From: Watersipora subatra
Taxonomy: Eukaryota; Bryozoa; Gymnolaemata; Cheilostomatida; Watersiporidae
NCBI RefSeq assembly: GCF_963576615.1
Contig: NC_088716.1
Coordinates: 60,730,228-60,794,227 of the forward strand
DNA: 64,000 bases
Direction: 5' to 3'
Numbering within the stretch: the first letter of the stretch is position 1; each line of letters starts with the position of its first letter. Shown here piece after piece: positions 1 through 13,285 of this stretch. The notes below the pieces were generated by a model. The model was not told the origin of the DNA. It saw only the letters and a list, made by a program, of their open reading frames with translations, and ran no database searches. A program made the translations under genes and the position numbers.

Positions 1-50
1 CTAGCTCTTCTGGACAGACAACTCCAAAGGCAAGCGTACAAACATCTAAC

Positions 51-3000
51 CTGTAAGATTAGCTGGTAGTGTATAGAAGTCCTGCATTTCACACTGGCGT
101 CTATTGTCCAAATGACTGAGTTGAGAATGCAGTGGTGCATCTGACATCGTTACGGGGGTCAGTAGAAGGTCCACATCATTAAATGATTTCAGAAAGTCTT
201 TATAGATGAGTCGTCTAACCTTGGCAGCCTTTACGTAGTATTGGTCGTAATTGCTGAAAATTTTCAGATGTAAATTACTAAATAGGATACCTATCAATTT
301 TCAACTAGCAACATTGATCAGATCAGCCTCATTTTCATATAATTAACAAATGATATAAAAACTAAATTAAATTACAGTGTATATAAATTATTATAAGAAA
401 ACAAACTGAAGAATGTAATACATGCATAAGTATTCACGCAAGCAGCCAAAAAGGTGTGTAAATGGATGTTATGCACAGTTGGGATGGTTATAGATTGGAA
501 CCAAAAAGAATGTGCTTCCTGAAAAAAGAGCATTCAATGTTACGACCAACAAACACCTTTACTTAGAAGAGACCAGCTTGCACAGGAGAAAACCAAAACA
601 TCTGTTGCATCACGTTATGACACCTTTCGTACGGCCTGTATACATTACTAACTTTCTTAGAAGGAAGTAATTGCCTGCGAAGATACGACTTCGTACAACA
701 TTGTTAAATGCTTCGTGTCTCGTCTGGGCAAAGAGAGCTTCAGTGGATTCTTCTCTGTCCGCTCTGTGACCTGGTTAAAACTTTCATTTGTGTCCATATT
801 GATTATAGATGAGTGAATAAATTGAAAGAGGTGCTTTACTCTCATACCTTGCGTTACCATGTCCTAAATGTGCGCTGATCTACAGATGCATAGCCAGCAC
901 TAACATCGTTAACCATGGTTTACACAAAGCATAATTATAGCAGACCTCATTTCATAGGTTAAATTCAATCATAGGAACAAACCTAGCCTACGTACCATAC
1001 TCAATACCATCATATCGAGCCATGTTTGAGGCCACATCGCAATAGTTAATTATTGCATAGCAGGCTATAGTGTAGGAGAGGTGGGGCAAGGTCACTTCTT
1101 TAACAATAGCCCCCTCTTTCTCCAGATTATCAGCTATTTGGCTCCAAGTATCTATCACCTCCTCAGATGTTCCCCGAATATGAAATTCCTATACTCATGA
1201 GCATAACAGAAAGGAAAAGTTTTGAGGTTTCAACTACTCTTCAACACCGAAATATTCGCATTCAGCTTGTAAAGATGTGATACCTATAATAAGGAAGGCA
1301 ATATACCGACTGCAACAGGATGAACAGCGTTAGTACCTGTGGTATTCCGATTCTTAAGCCTTTTACTGAAGGTTCTGCAGCCAGCTTGACTTTTTCAAAC
1401 TTCCTATCATGATATGTGGTTGAATCTAACGGGTCATGGCCTGCCACAGCATCTGAAACAAATCAGATGCTCGCCACCACATGTAATGTTAATATGACCA
1501 CCCCTTTGATAGCTGCCAATAATGGAGATAATCTTACCAAGGTTGTAGAAGAAACCAACTTGAAACACTCCTCTGTGTAGTGTAATATGATGGTGCAACT
1601 TAGACTGTTACCTTGACCTTTAAGGTCAATGATATTTTGAAGGTCAAAATCAAACAAACTGTGAGCTAAAACTACCCAAGAGCTCTGACAATATTCATGT
1701 CAGATTAGTCTAGTGATAGAATAGATACATTTAATTGTCTGATAGAATTCTCTACACGTAGCTGAACAGCAGATCTGTTGGTTTCTCCTCGGTTCTTCAG
1801 GGCTATGTTCAGCATGTCTACACTCATAGTGTTTAGAATGTTACTTAAAGGTTTACTTGCAACAAAATTCACATTACAGTTATTAAATATCAAAAGATTC
1901 ACCATGTCTTACTCTGCTGTGTTGTAGGTGTAAAATATGTGGGAATGTGATTACAAACCTCTTGAAAGCTAAAAAACGAACAGTTATTCGCTGCCGTCAC
2001 GAAACCGCCGTAGATTGGAATCAATTTATTTCCCCGACGTAGTCAAACGATTTGGTTATTGTTTTGACACGTGATGTTTCCACGTGAATTGAAAGGCCAA
2101 TAAAAAGCTCAATATAAAACTTCTCATAGCACTAGGTTATGACAAATACTTCGGGTTTTAAAGCAGAACCCTTACCAAATATAGATGCTCGCTACTTTAC
2201 AGTTTTGTTTCAGCTTGCTCTAATCATCTAATCATAATCTGATCACGTGACCCATCCTTCCTGCCAAACAATTATTAACTATAATAAAACAACATATAAT
2301 AATAATAAACAAGAATAATTTCTGCAGCATTTTTGACTATCACAGGTGACCAACAGGCTCCTCATGTTTATCAAAGGATGATATGCACTCCTTCGAGCTA
2401 AGGTTAAAAAATTAAATGAATTTTTACGGTAGGTTGTAAGATATCAATGCTCAAAGTGACAGCATTGCAATGATGATGAAACAGATGCGTAAGGACAATA
2501 GACATGGTTTTATTGAATGTGTGAAGTATATTTGTGAAAATATTTCAACGAATGAGGTTGCATGAAAGTGTAAACAGAGGCCATCGTGTTCAATTACGTC
2601 CCATTTGAGCCGTTTTGGAAAAGGATTCCGATCTATGGCGTTTTTGTGATGGCCGCGGTGAACTGTTCGATTTTTAGCTTTTAAGAGCTTGTAATCACAT
2701 TTCCACATATTTTGCACCTACAACACAACAGAGTAAGACATGATGAATCTTTTGATACCAAATAACTGTAATGTGAATTTTGTTGCAAGTCAGCCTGTAA
2801 CATCCGGGTGAATGCTTAACAATAGCTGCACGCATAAATATCCACAGAAATAGTATTTAAGTAAAAAAATGCACTGATCAATATCAAATGACAATAATGA
2901 GGTCATTGTTGTGTTTAAAATGATGACAGATATTTCTAGGTCATTAATTAGTGATGAAAAACATTGTCCTCCCTAGCCGGGATTTAGAGAGAGATGACTT

Positions 3001-6000
3001 TACCTACTCAGCATATGTGTGCACTGCTCTACTGTTTGGGTCAAGATCCCGATAGATTCTGTGCTGTTAGTGAGGGGAATGAGGCCATGCCTAGAGAACA
3101 ATCCATATGTTGGTCTCATACCCACAATGCCACAGTAGGCTGCTGGGTTACGAACTGAGCCTCCAGTGTCAGATCCAAGTGCACTGCAAGGAACAGCAAT
3201 CAAACTTATTAACCAGACTTCAGAAGCCAATACTAGCAACTTGTCAGGTTTGTCAGCTTATCTTGTTTTTTGCTTCAAACTCTAGTTAGTCATGAGTAGA
3301 TATTAGATTGCTACGTCAGATGTCTCACTCAGCTTCTTACACCTAGGGAGCCTTTTCTATGACTAGACTGTAAAAACATTGATATTTTATTATTGAAAAC
3401 ATAAGCAGAAAACTTTTAAATAGTAATGTCATCTTTTGACACAATCCTTTAAAACCAAACCGTGTGTAGACCGCAGTATAAATGTTTACACCTAAATGCT
3501 TCCTCGTGAAACTGTCTGCATATGCAGCATGAAAAGCCTTGGTGTGAAACCAGGTAAGTTCTTACCCATAAACGATTCCACTAGCTACGGCAGCAGCACT
3601 TCCTCCACTGCTGCCTCCTGCTATCCTAAAGTCACCGTCATCCTATCAAATAGCCATCAAACTGAACAATACCTAACAGAAACGTAAAGCTTGATACCAT
3701 CTCACCCACATTAACCGACAACTAATATTAAAATTAACAGTACACTGAAAATGCACTAAAAGACCTGAATATGTATCGGTGTTAATTCCCGAAGCTATCA
3801 TGTTAGTCATACCTTTCCATAATACTTTGGAGTTATCATTTCATGATACAAAAATAATTGCATGATATTTAAAAGAATCGACAAGGATGGGATTTGAACC
3901 CACGCTCCCAGAGGGAAATGGATTAGCAGTCCATCGCCTTAACCACTCGGCCACCTTGTCAGCTGGTTCTTTAAAAAGTCCTTGACATTATGTTCTATGT
4001 TAGTTAGTTATTATTACTATCTACTAAAACTAGACTATTTACTATTGAAAGATCAGAAAAGAATTTGCTAGAAAAAAACTCAAATGTATCTTCATATAAA
4101 ATACATGCTAGCAGTAGCATAAAGAAACTGAGTAAGTACATCGAAACAACAACTAAATGCTTTTTCCTTGGATAGTTTTGATTCACGTGCTCAGCCAGTT
4201 TATGCATGTGTATTGCAGACTCAAGTATACCTACACTATGATGTAATTCTGATAGCGCAATGACTATACAACAGGTTGTGCATGGGTTAAAAGTTATTAA
4301 TTATTGTGCCAATTTCAAGGATTAACTATAACATCAAAGCGATGTACAACAAACATACAAGCCTCATAAATGATATAAATACTCACCCTTGCCGCTACGC
4401 CGTTTTTTGGCACAAAACATGAGTAAAAGATGCCAATGCTAAATACAGCCAATACAATATGATAATTTCACTTTATGTTCTCATGAATTTCACCTTATGT
4501 TCTCATGAATTTCACCTTAGGTTCTCATGAATTTCACCTTATGTTCTCATGAATTTCACCTTATGGATCACATAAATAACCTAATGTACATCAAGAGTAT
4601 TTCTCGACTTACTAAGGTGATACCACCTCATCACTTTAGTAAGAATGTCAATAATCGTGTACTTGGTGCTTTAGTGGTGATATGGTTGTTGGGTATTTAT
4701 TGGTGAATAAAATTAGATTGAAAGTCTATGTTTGCTTTTCTTGCACGTCTCAGTCTTGCTAGCAATGCTTATGAGAGTTCATTGGTGATGAAAAACTCCT
4801 GATATCTTCGCAGATTTGGCAAAGCTAGGCAGTTTCCTTAACAGACTCATAGGCTGCGATGTACCCCACCTCAAGCTACTACGCTTTGCTTCGCATCAAG
4901 CCATTACAGTGCGTTGACATAAGACCCGATGTAGATTGTAGCTCATGTTTTCGGGCCAACTAGCATCACAATAAGCAAATGAAGGTTAGATGCCTTTTTT
5001 GTAACAGTTGCAAAAAACTCAATTCACCTTTCAGTTAATTCAATACGCATTTTGATACAGTGAGGTGCGTCTCTTTTGTTGATGAAGCAGGATGGAGTAG
5101 ACTACCAATATTATATTTGTAGCGCAACTGGATGCGAGGCTCGCTAGCATCATCTGTCACTATTTTAACATCTTCAGGCAGATGTAGTTGCGTCAAATTT
5201 AAGTTGATCTTAAAAGAAAGCTTTTTTTTCTCTATCAGTTGATATGTTGTTTGTTGTGTTACGCGATCGCATTGCCAAGATATTTGAAGATTAAAACCGA
5301 AAAAATCTGATCGCCGTAAAAACGCTCAGGCCACCAAAACTTGCCCATAATGTTGTCACGCGTTTGGCAACCTGTCTCTATCTCTCGTATTCACATTGGG
5401 TATTTGCGATAAAAGTCTAGTCTTACGCGGCTCTATTGGCATATATCTTATTTTGTATTTGCTCATGTTGGCTAGAATAAAATTTTAAATCCTGCTACAG
5501 ATGCATTATTATGAATGTTTCAAAGGCCTCAAATAACGAAAATTGAAAATTTGTTCTACTCACTTTCTCCAAATGTTGTGTAAACATTTGGGTACCGACT
5601 ACCAATTCTACCGGTCTACGGTAATTCTGTCAAGTCACTTATGTAGAACGCGGTCTTTGTATCAGCACAGTTCTGCAGCTACCCATACAAACGATATACA
5701 GCCTCTCATAAGCCCCGCCCACATTATGTCGCCTATTACCTATTGCCTACGTACTAGTTTCTTACTAGTAGTATTCTTACTGAATACTAAATAAGTGAAA
5801 TAAGCGAGCCACCTCTTTGAAAAAAATATAGACAGGGATAGAGTTTTAAGGATGAGAAGTCTGCTGCAAACTGGATTTGAACTCACATTCTCCAGTTCTG
5901 CGGACACCCATATACCATATCCGATTCACTACAATATTCTGCAAATCATGTTTTGCATTATCTTCAACAATATTATTTTATTATATAATTTTTACAAGCA

Positions 6001-9000
6001 AAAATATTTTCATCTCGGCATAAAGCTTTTATTAAAAATATTCATCAAGTCGTGGCCACTCACATAGTATTAGCTGATACAATAAGACAAATTCATCTAC
6101 TGCAACAAACTCAAACGAGACATCATGGCTTATCCAGCACGCATTCAAGTCTCGCTTTCTCCTTTATGGCAGTTTCCACACTGACAAAGCTTCTTCGGCT
6201 GGTGGGACGACATAAAGATTCTGTAATCAGTAAAACAAGTAAATGTAAACAAAGTAGATGCAATAAATATGTCATTCATAGATATGTCATTCTAAAGCGA
6301 ATCTATTGACAGCTTCCAAATTGGGAGTTAAATAGATTGCGAGTGTAATTTTAAAAACGAATAAACATTTAATAAAGGATCAAGTACGCCAAGCCAACGA
6401 TTCGAAGCTTTGGTTCTGGAAATTAAAGATTTGCAATGATCAATCGATTTTACCCACTTCCTACAAGTGAAAATAATTTGTAATCATGACTCTAATTGAC
6501 CAAAGAAAATTCGAAAAAAATATTATAGCTAGGTAAAACGGCAGATAAGCTATGAAACGATGATTGGAGATAGCGAAGAATTATCATTTTATTAATTAGT
6601 ATATGTATTTATGACTATAAAAATATTACATTTACTTAAGTATAGAAGACTCTAAGTTTATTTACCTCCATTCTGTCTTCTTCTGCAGCAAAACGCTGCT
6701 GACGCCTGTCAGCTTTGGCCATAGGCTGTCTACTCTAATCTTTTACTAAAAGTTGCTCAGATAACTCTGAGTAGCGATCGCTCGAACTTGAAGCCATTTT
6801 AAAACTATGTATAACTTAGTAATTGTTGAAACGCGTTGAATCAGTAACAAGTAATGGGAATGAATTCTCTAATTAGGAGAATCTTCGAGATCACAGACAA
6901 CGCGTTTTACGAGTGATAACATTTATTACGGCCTATATAAAAATTTCGCACGCATGATTGGCTAACGAATCGACCTCATATTTATTGCTCGTGGTTTCGT
7001 TTCAGATACCTTGCTTGTGACGTCACGAAATAGGCACCCGCTGGAAGTGAGCTTTTTAAAAGAGGGCCTCATTCAAACGCATATATCTCTGGACAGGGTT
7101 GGTCTACATCTACAAAGACAAAAATGGCATCAAATTGTAGCTGATGTTTTAGCCTTTTAAGGGTCCTAATTTCATTAAATTGACTTTTTTGACGCAACTA
7201 CATCTTTAATGAAGTGGCTTCAGGCTTGCGCTCAGTTATTTTGCATTTATATTGTTCGTACCATCTTTGCTGAAGTTTCAAGGTGATTTCATGAAATGCT
7301 GCCAAAGAAAATGTAAGATATCTCTGGTCTTTTCTTTCAAATCGAGCGCAGAAAGTTCTTTTTGCACCACCAAGTGTAGACTGACTGCTGAAGACCAGAA
7401 CAATTATCAACATACACAGCAATAATAGTTTGGATATCAACACGATGAGGGTAGACACATTGATCATTGTGGGCAGGTTGAATCCAATGAAGTTGAGATG
7501 CACGTTTAGAACTTCATTTCAACATGAAGATGAATGCTTGAGTTTATATGTAGATTACTCATTTGCAAAAGAGATCAATCTCTCAGGTTGTTACATGTAT
7601 GTGTCCTCTGAAAGATCACCATTATAAAATGCTGTGATCCCATCCACCTGATTGGTTACCATGTTTTAATAGACAGCGGTATGGTTTAGAGGAAGCAATG
7701 TTTAATGACAGGTGCATCAATTTCGTCATAATCCACATCAAAATGTTGAGCGAGGCATTTTGCCACAAGATGAGTTTTGTAACTTTTGACACCAACATCT
7801 GGACTGTATTCTACTGCGAAAGCCTACTTGTAGCTAATGACTTGTGAATAAGTGTGCATTTGGGTAATTATCACATTCTATTTTGCATATGATGCTCAAT
7901 GTTTGTTGCTTTCTATCATTCATGGCTTCTTATATGAATTTGGGTTGAAGGAGGTCAACGACATGGTGAGCTGGGTGACTGTATATGGCAAAACCATCCA
8001 ATCCATCTTGGCAACTTGGCTACATCAGACTACTTGGCTGCAGAAAAGCGCTTAGAGCATACAGGATAGGCGCGCGCCAACGCCGAAATTGGAATCATCG
8101 CTTATTTGTTTATTTCTGTATTTAACCTAAACTAATCAATGATTACATTTAAATGAATCACAAGATCATGCTTTACAGGGTCCTATAGATGATATTATAA
8201 TAATATATTAGTATTATATATTATGACTTTACTAATCAAAATTACTATGACAAAGTACTTTTTATCTCCTAGTTATTAATTCTGCATTACAGTATACACG
8301 TAACTGTGCACCAGTTCCGTGACTCGACATAATGTGATATAGCCAGTTAACTTGAATGCTCTCTAGACTATCTCGTCTTTAGTTCATGGCTCATACAAAT
8401 CTACAGAGAAGTTAGCTTCGCAGCAGTCAATAGTGATTCACAAAACATTCTTTAGATGATACACTAGTTGACATGTGTTGACATGTGTTGAGCTTTAACA
8501 TGCAAATTTGCAGGAAGCTGGGTAGAAGCTAGGAAGTGTCTATATCAATATGATGAAGTTTGCCAACTCTCCTAGGGATAGCATGACTCTAGCCTGCTTC
8601 CTTCATAGCCTCAGCTCTAATGTGTTCGAACCTTGATTGGTAGTGGACTTCCCAAAACACAGAATTCATCAGAGTGACACTTTTATTCACACATACTGTG
8701 ATAGAAACTTGACCTGTAGTGATGGCAATGATGCCACAACTATCTGCTATCATTACCGTCTCAGTTTGATCAAGCGATGTGAATAATTGTAACTGGGATT
8801 TATCGGGCATCATACATTTTGTAGCACATTTTGTTTTCACGCTTTTTCTAGCTTCATGCTGCTATCAGTTGAGTATGCAAATTCTTCATTCTTGCTATGA
8901 TTGCCTGCTCCACAAACACATTTGGCATTGTACGAGTGTTGTGATAGACCACAAATATTACTACATAAATAGCCTGTCTTAGGTTTAAACAATGTTTGAT

Positions 9001-11671
9001 CAGATGGTGAGCTAAACCACAATTGTAACATTCATGTTTTTACATGTACCAGCAGAAAGCTGCATGCTAGGCACCACAAGAGATGATGAGAGGATACCAT
9101 TATTCTGATAACTGCTGTTCTCCATCTTGATTTTGTTCCAAATTTAACAGCACCTTTCACAATAATTATAATGTCAATCTCTCACCACGCGCCTCTCGAG
9201 GGGTCATTATTGTGTTGTATTAGTCAACTATATTATGACCTGATCTATAAAACTGATGCTTTTAAGGTGGCCAGCTGGTGGGTGATAATCTTCATAAACT
9301 TGATATGACTATCAAAACATTGTCAGACATTTCAGAATAAAAATACCTTTTCTCTAAGAACCAATGATCATCCATTCGATGTGTCACATTCAAAATAAGC
9401 TGTACTTCATACAAGCTACCTCGACTGTGTCACAGTCCGATAGATGACGAAGCACCTCATTCAGTCATATAATGGTGTTACTTCCAGCCTTTTCTTGTTT
9501 AGGGCTATAATCAGCTCTGTCCTTAGTAGCAGCATAAAGTGCTAGCTCAGTGATGGTTTTATCCAAAATCATAAAACTCCTAAAGTTGCTCATTGCAAAG
9601 TTGCAATGAGCCGATGCTTGATCTTAGCTTTCATGTGCAGCTGCCACTTGTGATTAGTTTGTCTATCTTTCCTTCATAATAATGATATGTCTGTGACCAG
9701 TTTAAATATGGCTAGAGTGCTCTGTAGCTAGACCTATAACCTGCTAGAATTCTAACAAGCGAACAACTCGACACCGTGTGAGCTACCCATTACTGATTAG
9801 CTATCATGCAAATATACACCGATCCCCTGAAGCAGAAAAATAATGCAAAAAAATCATACAAGCCTCGCATAAGCTTACAGTACTTTTTCATACTAGTAAA
9901 ATAAATATCTCTAATGCTACATAAGAAAAAACTTCACCTACTAAGGAGGTTTCAGTAGACTTAGAAGTCCATGGGTTCTTTGTAGGGCCGATTGTGCTGT
10001 CTACCGTAGATGACCTGTTGATAGACAAAGATAAAGGAACTAATGAAAGAACTATTTATAGATTCAACAAAAACTAAAGTGTCGTATTAATCTCACAACT
10101 GAGAACAGTGGATTAATAAAAATCTAGTAGGTTCCCTTTATACATAAAAATATTATCTTTCTAGCGTCTGAATGACAAGGTACAGACCTCTCTTTTCCTT
10201 TAAATCAGCTTATTTATATCTCTGATGACTCATTTATTCTCCGAATAAACAAGATTAATAAAATGGAAAAAGCTTGGCCATAATTAATACACCATTTAAG
10301 TTTACAATCCACTCTCTGTATATATCATATATATCTGCATTACAGCTCATGTATAATCTATGTATATATCACATATCTCTGCAATACAGCTCATGTACAA
10401 TCTATGTATATATCACATATATCTGCTCATGTATTAATATAATGTAGACTTGTTGACAGAAAAAACATCTACAGCAAGAAATGTAAACATACCCATACCA
10501 GCAATTTTACTGCTATAATCTATAGACCTTGAAAATGCAGTATTATTATTAAATCAAGATTTACGGTGTTTGAAAAATATTTACCCTGCTTTGTACAAAA
10601 GTTGTTAATCAGACTACAGTTGAGGCAAAATAATTTTAACAACAATAATATTAACAATAATAATATACCAATAATAATATTAACATAGATAATAAAACAA
10701 AAATAATATTAACGATGAACTAATTTCATGTTACAGAGTTACCATGCATATCTGTAGACTTACCCCATGCCGAATGAGTCTAAATTGGTTTTGCCTACAA
10801 GAAGCATTCCAGCACCGAAGAGACGCTGAACGACTGTCGCTGTGTACTGAGGATGAAAATTGTCCAGCATGAGAGATGCACACGAAGTCTTGATACCCTT
10901 GGTGCAAATGTTGTCCTTGACCGCTAGAGGCATTCCATAGAGGGCGCTACGTTGGTCTACACCTAAAGCATGTTACAATATGAGAAAGTTACAATAATAA
11001 GCAAAGTTACTCATAGCTGAAGCTATTAATAAAAAGGAAAACCACAAGAATATATGTACAGTATTTGCCCTCTATTTCTAGAGTTGTCGATTCTGCTAGC
11101 TAAGGCTAATTCATTTCAGTAAAGTTATTCGCTCAAGATTAAATATACCAAATAGTGTTAAGCGATCTGTAAGTAGAGTTTGCAGATGAATATCTCCAGT
11201 GTTTATAGATTTTGTTTAAAGATTGACTGTGTCATGAATGTAACATAAAGATTGACTGTGTAATGAATGTACTTTCCAATTTAAGCTCTAAGTCATCTGA
11301 ACAATTTATGCACGAACCACAAAACTGTAAATGTAATAATTCTGCGCGGTACTTGCGTGATAATCCGCTTTGGGATTCACATCCTAGTGGGATAGCTTTT
11401 ATAGGGCAGTCTTTATTGTTTATACAAAAATATTTAAAAGCGACAGGCAAAAAAGTTTTAACAGTAGCTTGTAAAACCGACTTGTCAGTTCTACAACTAT
11501 CTGTTTATTTACGCAACTACCTGATGCTGCGAGTCGTTGCGCTTCATCAGACGCACTGTCCCAGCACTCAGTTATAAAAGCATTTAGTTTCTTCCACTTC
11601 GCACAGGCTTGCCTGGATTTCTGCAGAATTTGTTGGAGCTCGGATTGGTGCCTGCTGACCTCCGACCACAT
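51..11671 (-). CDS. QRSL1: Glutamyl-tRNA(Gln) amidotransferase subunit A, mitochondrial (3' end outside window)
   Basis: This is the amidase subunit of the GatCAB complex, which converts Glu-tRNA(Gln) to Gln-tRNA(Gln) in mitochondria. I rebuilt nine minus-strand exons: 11671-11521, 10962-10764, 10014-9942, 3642-3566, 3183-3008, 1452-1337, 1188-996, 770-653 and 253-51. Every junction has a GT donor and AG acceptor and keeps phase. The first 435 residues are present; the human protein is about 528, so roughly the last 90 residues lie left of the window. Family motifs are in order: LNAFIT near residue 30, the catalytic Lys in AVKDN (K66), the amidase GGSSGGS loop (about 150-156) with its cis-Ser, and GSDTGGS with the likely nucleophile S176. 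Later come [17 protein letters not shown] and [11 protein letters not shown]. The start ATG at 11671 begins the only open exon joining LNAFIT; no cleavable presequence is evident. The 6.3-kb intron between 3642 and 9942 holds a tRNA gene and Copia debris. Confidence 0.95.
1840..2801. mobile_element. Foldback/MITE element with ~130-bp terminal inverted repeats, copy 1
   Basis: The left end (from GTTACTTAAAGG) reappears reverse-complemented at the right end (through CCTGTAAC). The match extends about 130 bp inward, to the AGCTCTTAAAAGC-type motif. The interior has no convincing coding capacity. It lies in the QRSL1 intron between 1453 and 3007, and both ends abut AT. A second copy is at 12499-13285. 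This is a non-autonomous DNA transposon of unassigned superfamily. Confidence 0.75.
3871..3874 (-). terminator. RNA polymerase III T-run terminator of tRNA-Ser
   Basis: A run of four T on the minus strand lies 5 nt past the tRNA 3' end. This is the minimal Pol III termination signal and supports a functional tRNA gene. Confidence 0.7.
3880..3960 (-). tRNA. tRNA-Ser (anticodon GCT)
   Basis: This 81-nt gene on the minus strand has a perfect acceptor stem (GACAAGG with CCTTGTC), an A box (TGGCCGAGTGG), the long variable arm of a class II tRNA and a B box (GGTTCAAATCC). The anticodon GCT lies at 3927-3925, flanked by CT and AA in the loop, and decodes AGC/AGU serine codons. It sits in a QRSL1 intron on the same strand as the host gene. 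CCA is not encoded, as is normal for eukaryotes. Confidence 0.96.
4464..4566. repeat. 22-bp tandem repeat, about 4.5 copies
   Basis: The unit is ATTTCACCTTATGTTCTCATGA-like, repeated with few substitutions. It lies in the large QRSL1 intron. Confidence 0.9.
5840..5960 (-). repeat. Possible tRNA-derived SINE fragment
   Basis: Read on the minus strand, this stretch contains a B-box-like GAGTTCAAATCC preceded by a weak A-box-like segment at tRNA-like spacing. It does not fold as a complete tRNA. A tRNA-derived SINE or decayed tRNA copy is the simplest reading. No second copy was recognised in the window. Confidence 0.3.
7400..9480 (-). mobile_element. Degenerate Ty1/Copia retrotransposon remnant
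   Basis: Minus-strand translation in several frames shows scattered Copia hallmarks in the right order. There is a gag C-terminal region, then a zinc-knuckle-like CYNCG...H...C near 9030-8980. A protease-region stretch (FTSLDQTE to VSITV, about 8790-8690) follows. Reverse transcriptase segments resemble the family's LVAKGFSQ...DYDETFAPV and FLNGDL.E.IYM.QP motifs (here [26 protein letters not shown]; about 7790-7560). Many stops and frameshifts separate them, so the copy is old and inactive. LTRs were not found. It lies inside the 6.3-kb QRSL1 intron. Confidence 0.7.
10314..10438. repeat. Short tandem repeat, ~50-bp AT-rich unit
   Basis: About 2.5 copies of a unit containing TGTATATATCACATAT and CAGCTCATGTA, in a QRSL1 intron. 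Confidence 0.8.
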
Positions 11672-11689
11672 CCCGTGTTATAGTTAGTT

Positions 11690-12490
11690 GCAGCCACCTA
11701 AAAGTGTATTCAATTATACAGAGTTGCTAGCCCTTTGTGTTGTTAATATTAACGCCTCATCCTTAGCACGCTGCAATGAGGCAATACAACTTTGTACTAA
11801 AACAACCATGGTTTTAAACTTACTTGTTCGACAGGATAGTTTAGTGCGTAATTACAATTTAAAAAAAGTACCAATGGAATTGAAACATGGAATCTCGGAC
11901 AGACTTATATGTATGACATTTTCAACATCAATTATGTAATCCAAAATACAAAGCAATACTTCCAGGTAACAGTGTCTCATTTTACTACAAAGAACAGCAA
12001 TGTAAATACTGAAATCAATGTATTCGAAGGAGTTTCTTAACGTTTAACGAAGATTAATACAATTTATTGAGACAATGCCTTATACTTTTTCCAAAAAAGA
12101 ATTATAGAGGGATTCAAGAAGTATACAACTCCTGGACCTGATGAATGAGGAAAGCCTGATTAATAATAAGGAATGATGATTATTGCCACTTTTCTTGATA
12201 CTTTTCAAATACTGAAAATTGAGAATGATTTCTTTGTGCACTTGCTTACAAAAAGATGAGTTGATTGTTCAGTTTTGCATTAGGTGAAACGTTGAAGCAC
12301 GTCACGACTGGTACGTCTACTGGAATTCTTAAATGTGTATCATAAATTCTAGAATAAACTGTGCATGTATTTTCATCGTTATTAATCTTTGCTTTTGTTT
12401 CTGATAATTTTGATAATTTCTAGAAATTTTGCTTTTATTTATTAGCAGGCAGTTCTCTGCAGAACGAACCAATCCTATTTCTGAAGTTAT
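11690..12490. other. Upstream flank of QRSL1, no gene recognised
   Basis: About 800 bp immediately 5' of the QRSL1 start. The short ORFs here have no recognisable family motif. No TATA-box arrangement or CpG-rich promoter is convincing by eye. Confidence 0.4.
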
Positions 12491-12498
12491 TAAATCAG

Positions 12499-13285
12499 GT
12501 TACTTAAAGGTTGACTTGCAACAAAATTAACATTACAGTTATTTGGTATCAAAAGATTCACCATGTCTTACTTTGTTGTGTTGCAGGTGCCAAATATGTA
12601 TGTGAAATGTGATTACAAGCTCTTAAAAGCTCAAAAACAAAAAGCCGCCTTAGATTGGAATCTCTTTATTCCAATGACGTAGCCATAAAATTTGGTTATC
12701 GTCTTGTCACGTGATGTTCTCCCGTGAATTGAAAGGGCAATAAAAAGCTCAATATTAAAATTATCGTAGCACTAGTTTATGACAAACACTTCGGGTTTTA
12801 CCGAAGACCCCGTATCAAATATAGATGCTCGCTACTTTACAATTTCGTTTCAGCTTGATCTAATCGTCAAGTTGTAATCTGATGATGTGACCCAATACTT
12901 CGCAAATAATTTCTGCAACACTTTTCAATTATCACAAGTGACCAACAGACTCGTCATGATTATCAGACAATGATATGTACTCCTTCAAGCTAAGGCTAAA
13001 AAATTAAACGAATTTTTACGGTAAGTTATAGGATATCACTGCTAAAAGTGACAGCATTACGATGACGATAAAATAGACGCGTAAGAACAATAGACATGGT
13101 TTTATTGAATGCATGAAGTATATTTGTGAAAATATTTCGACGAATAAAGGTTGCATGAAAGTGTAAACAGAAACCATCTCTCACAACTACATCACATTTG
13201 AGCCGTTTTGGAAAGAGAATCTAAACTGCGGCGGTCTCGTGTGGCTGCGATTTTCTGTTCGTTTTTGAGCTTTTAGGAGCTTGCA
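12499..13285. mobile_element. Foldback/MITE element copy 2, right terminus truncated
   Basis: This copy is collinear with the element at 1840-2801 over the left TIR, the interior (shared CACGTGATGTT, AAATATAGATGCTCGCTACTTTAC, AAGTATATTTGTGAAAATATTTC-type blocks) and the start of the right TIR. Similarity stops at about 13285, so roughly 115 bp of the right arm are missing. It lies upstream of the QRSL1 first coding exon. Confidence 0.75.

Noticed and set aside
6660-6800. Minus-strand stretch beginning [17 protein letters not shown] with a stop after about 20 codons
   Set aside because: It may be the start of a decayed element gene, but there is too little sequence and no recognised domain.
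7198-7503. Minus-strand 101-codon ORF with a hydrophobic stretch
   Set aside because: It lies at the edge of the Copia remnant within an intron; no independent evidence for a gene.
11263-11577. Plus-strand 104-codon ORF overlapping QRSL1 exon 1
   Set aside because: It is antisense to a confirmed coding exon and has no recognisable similarity.
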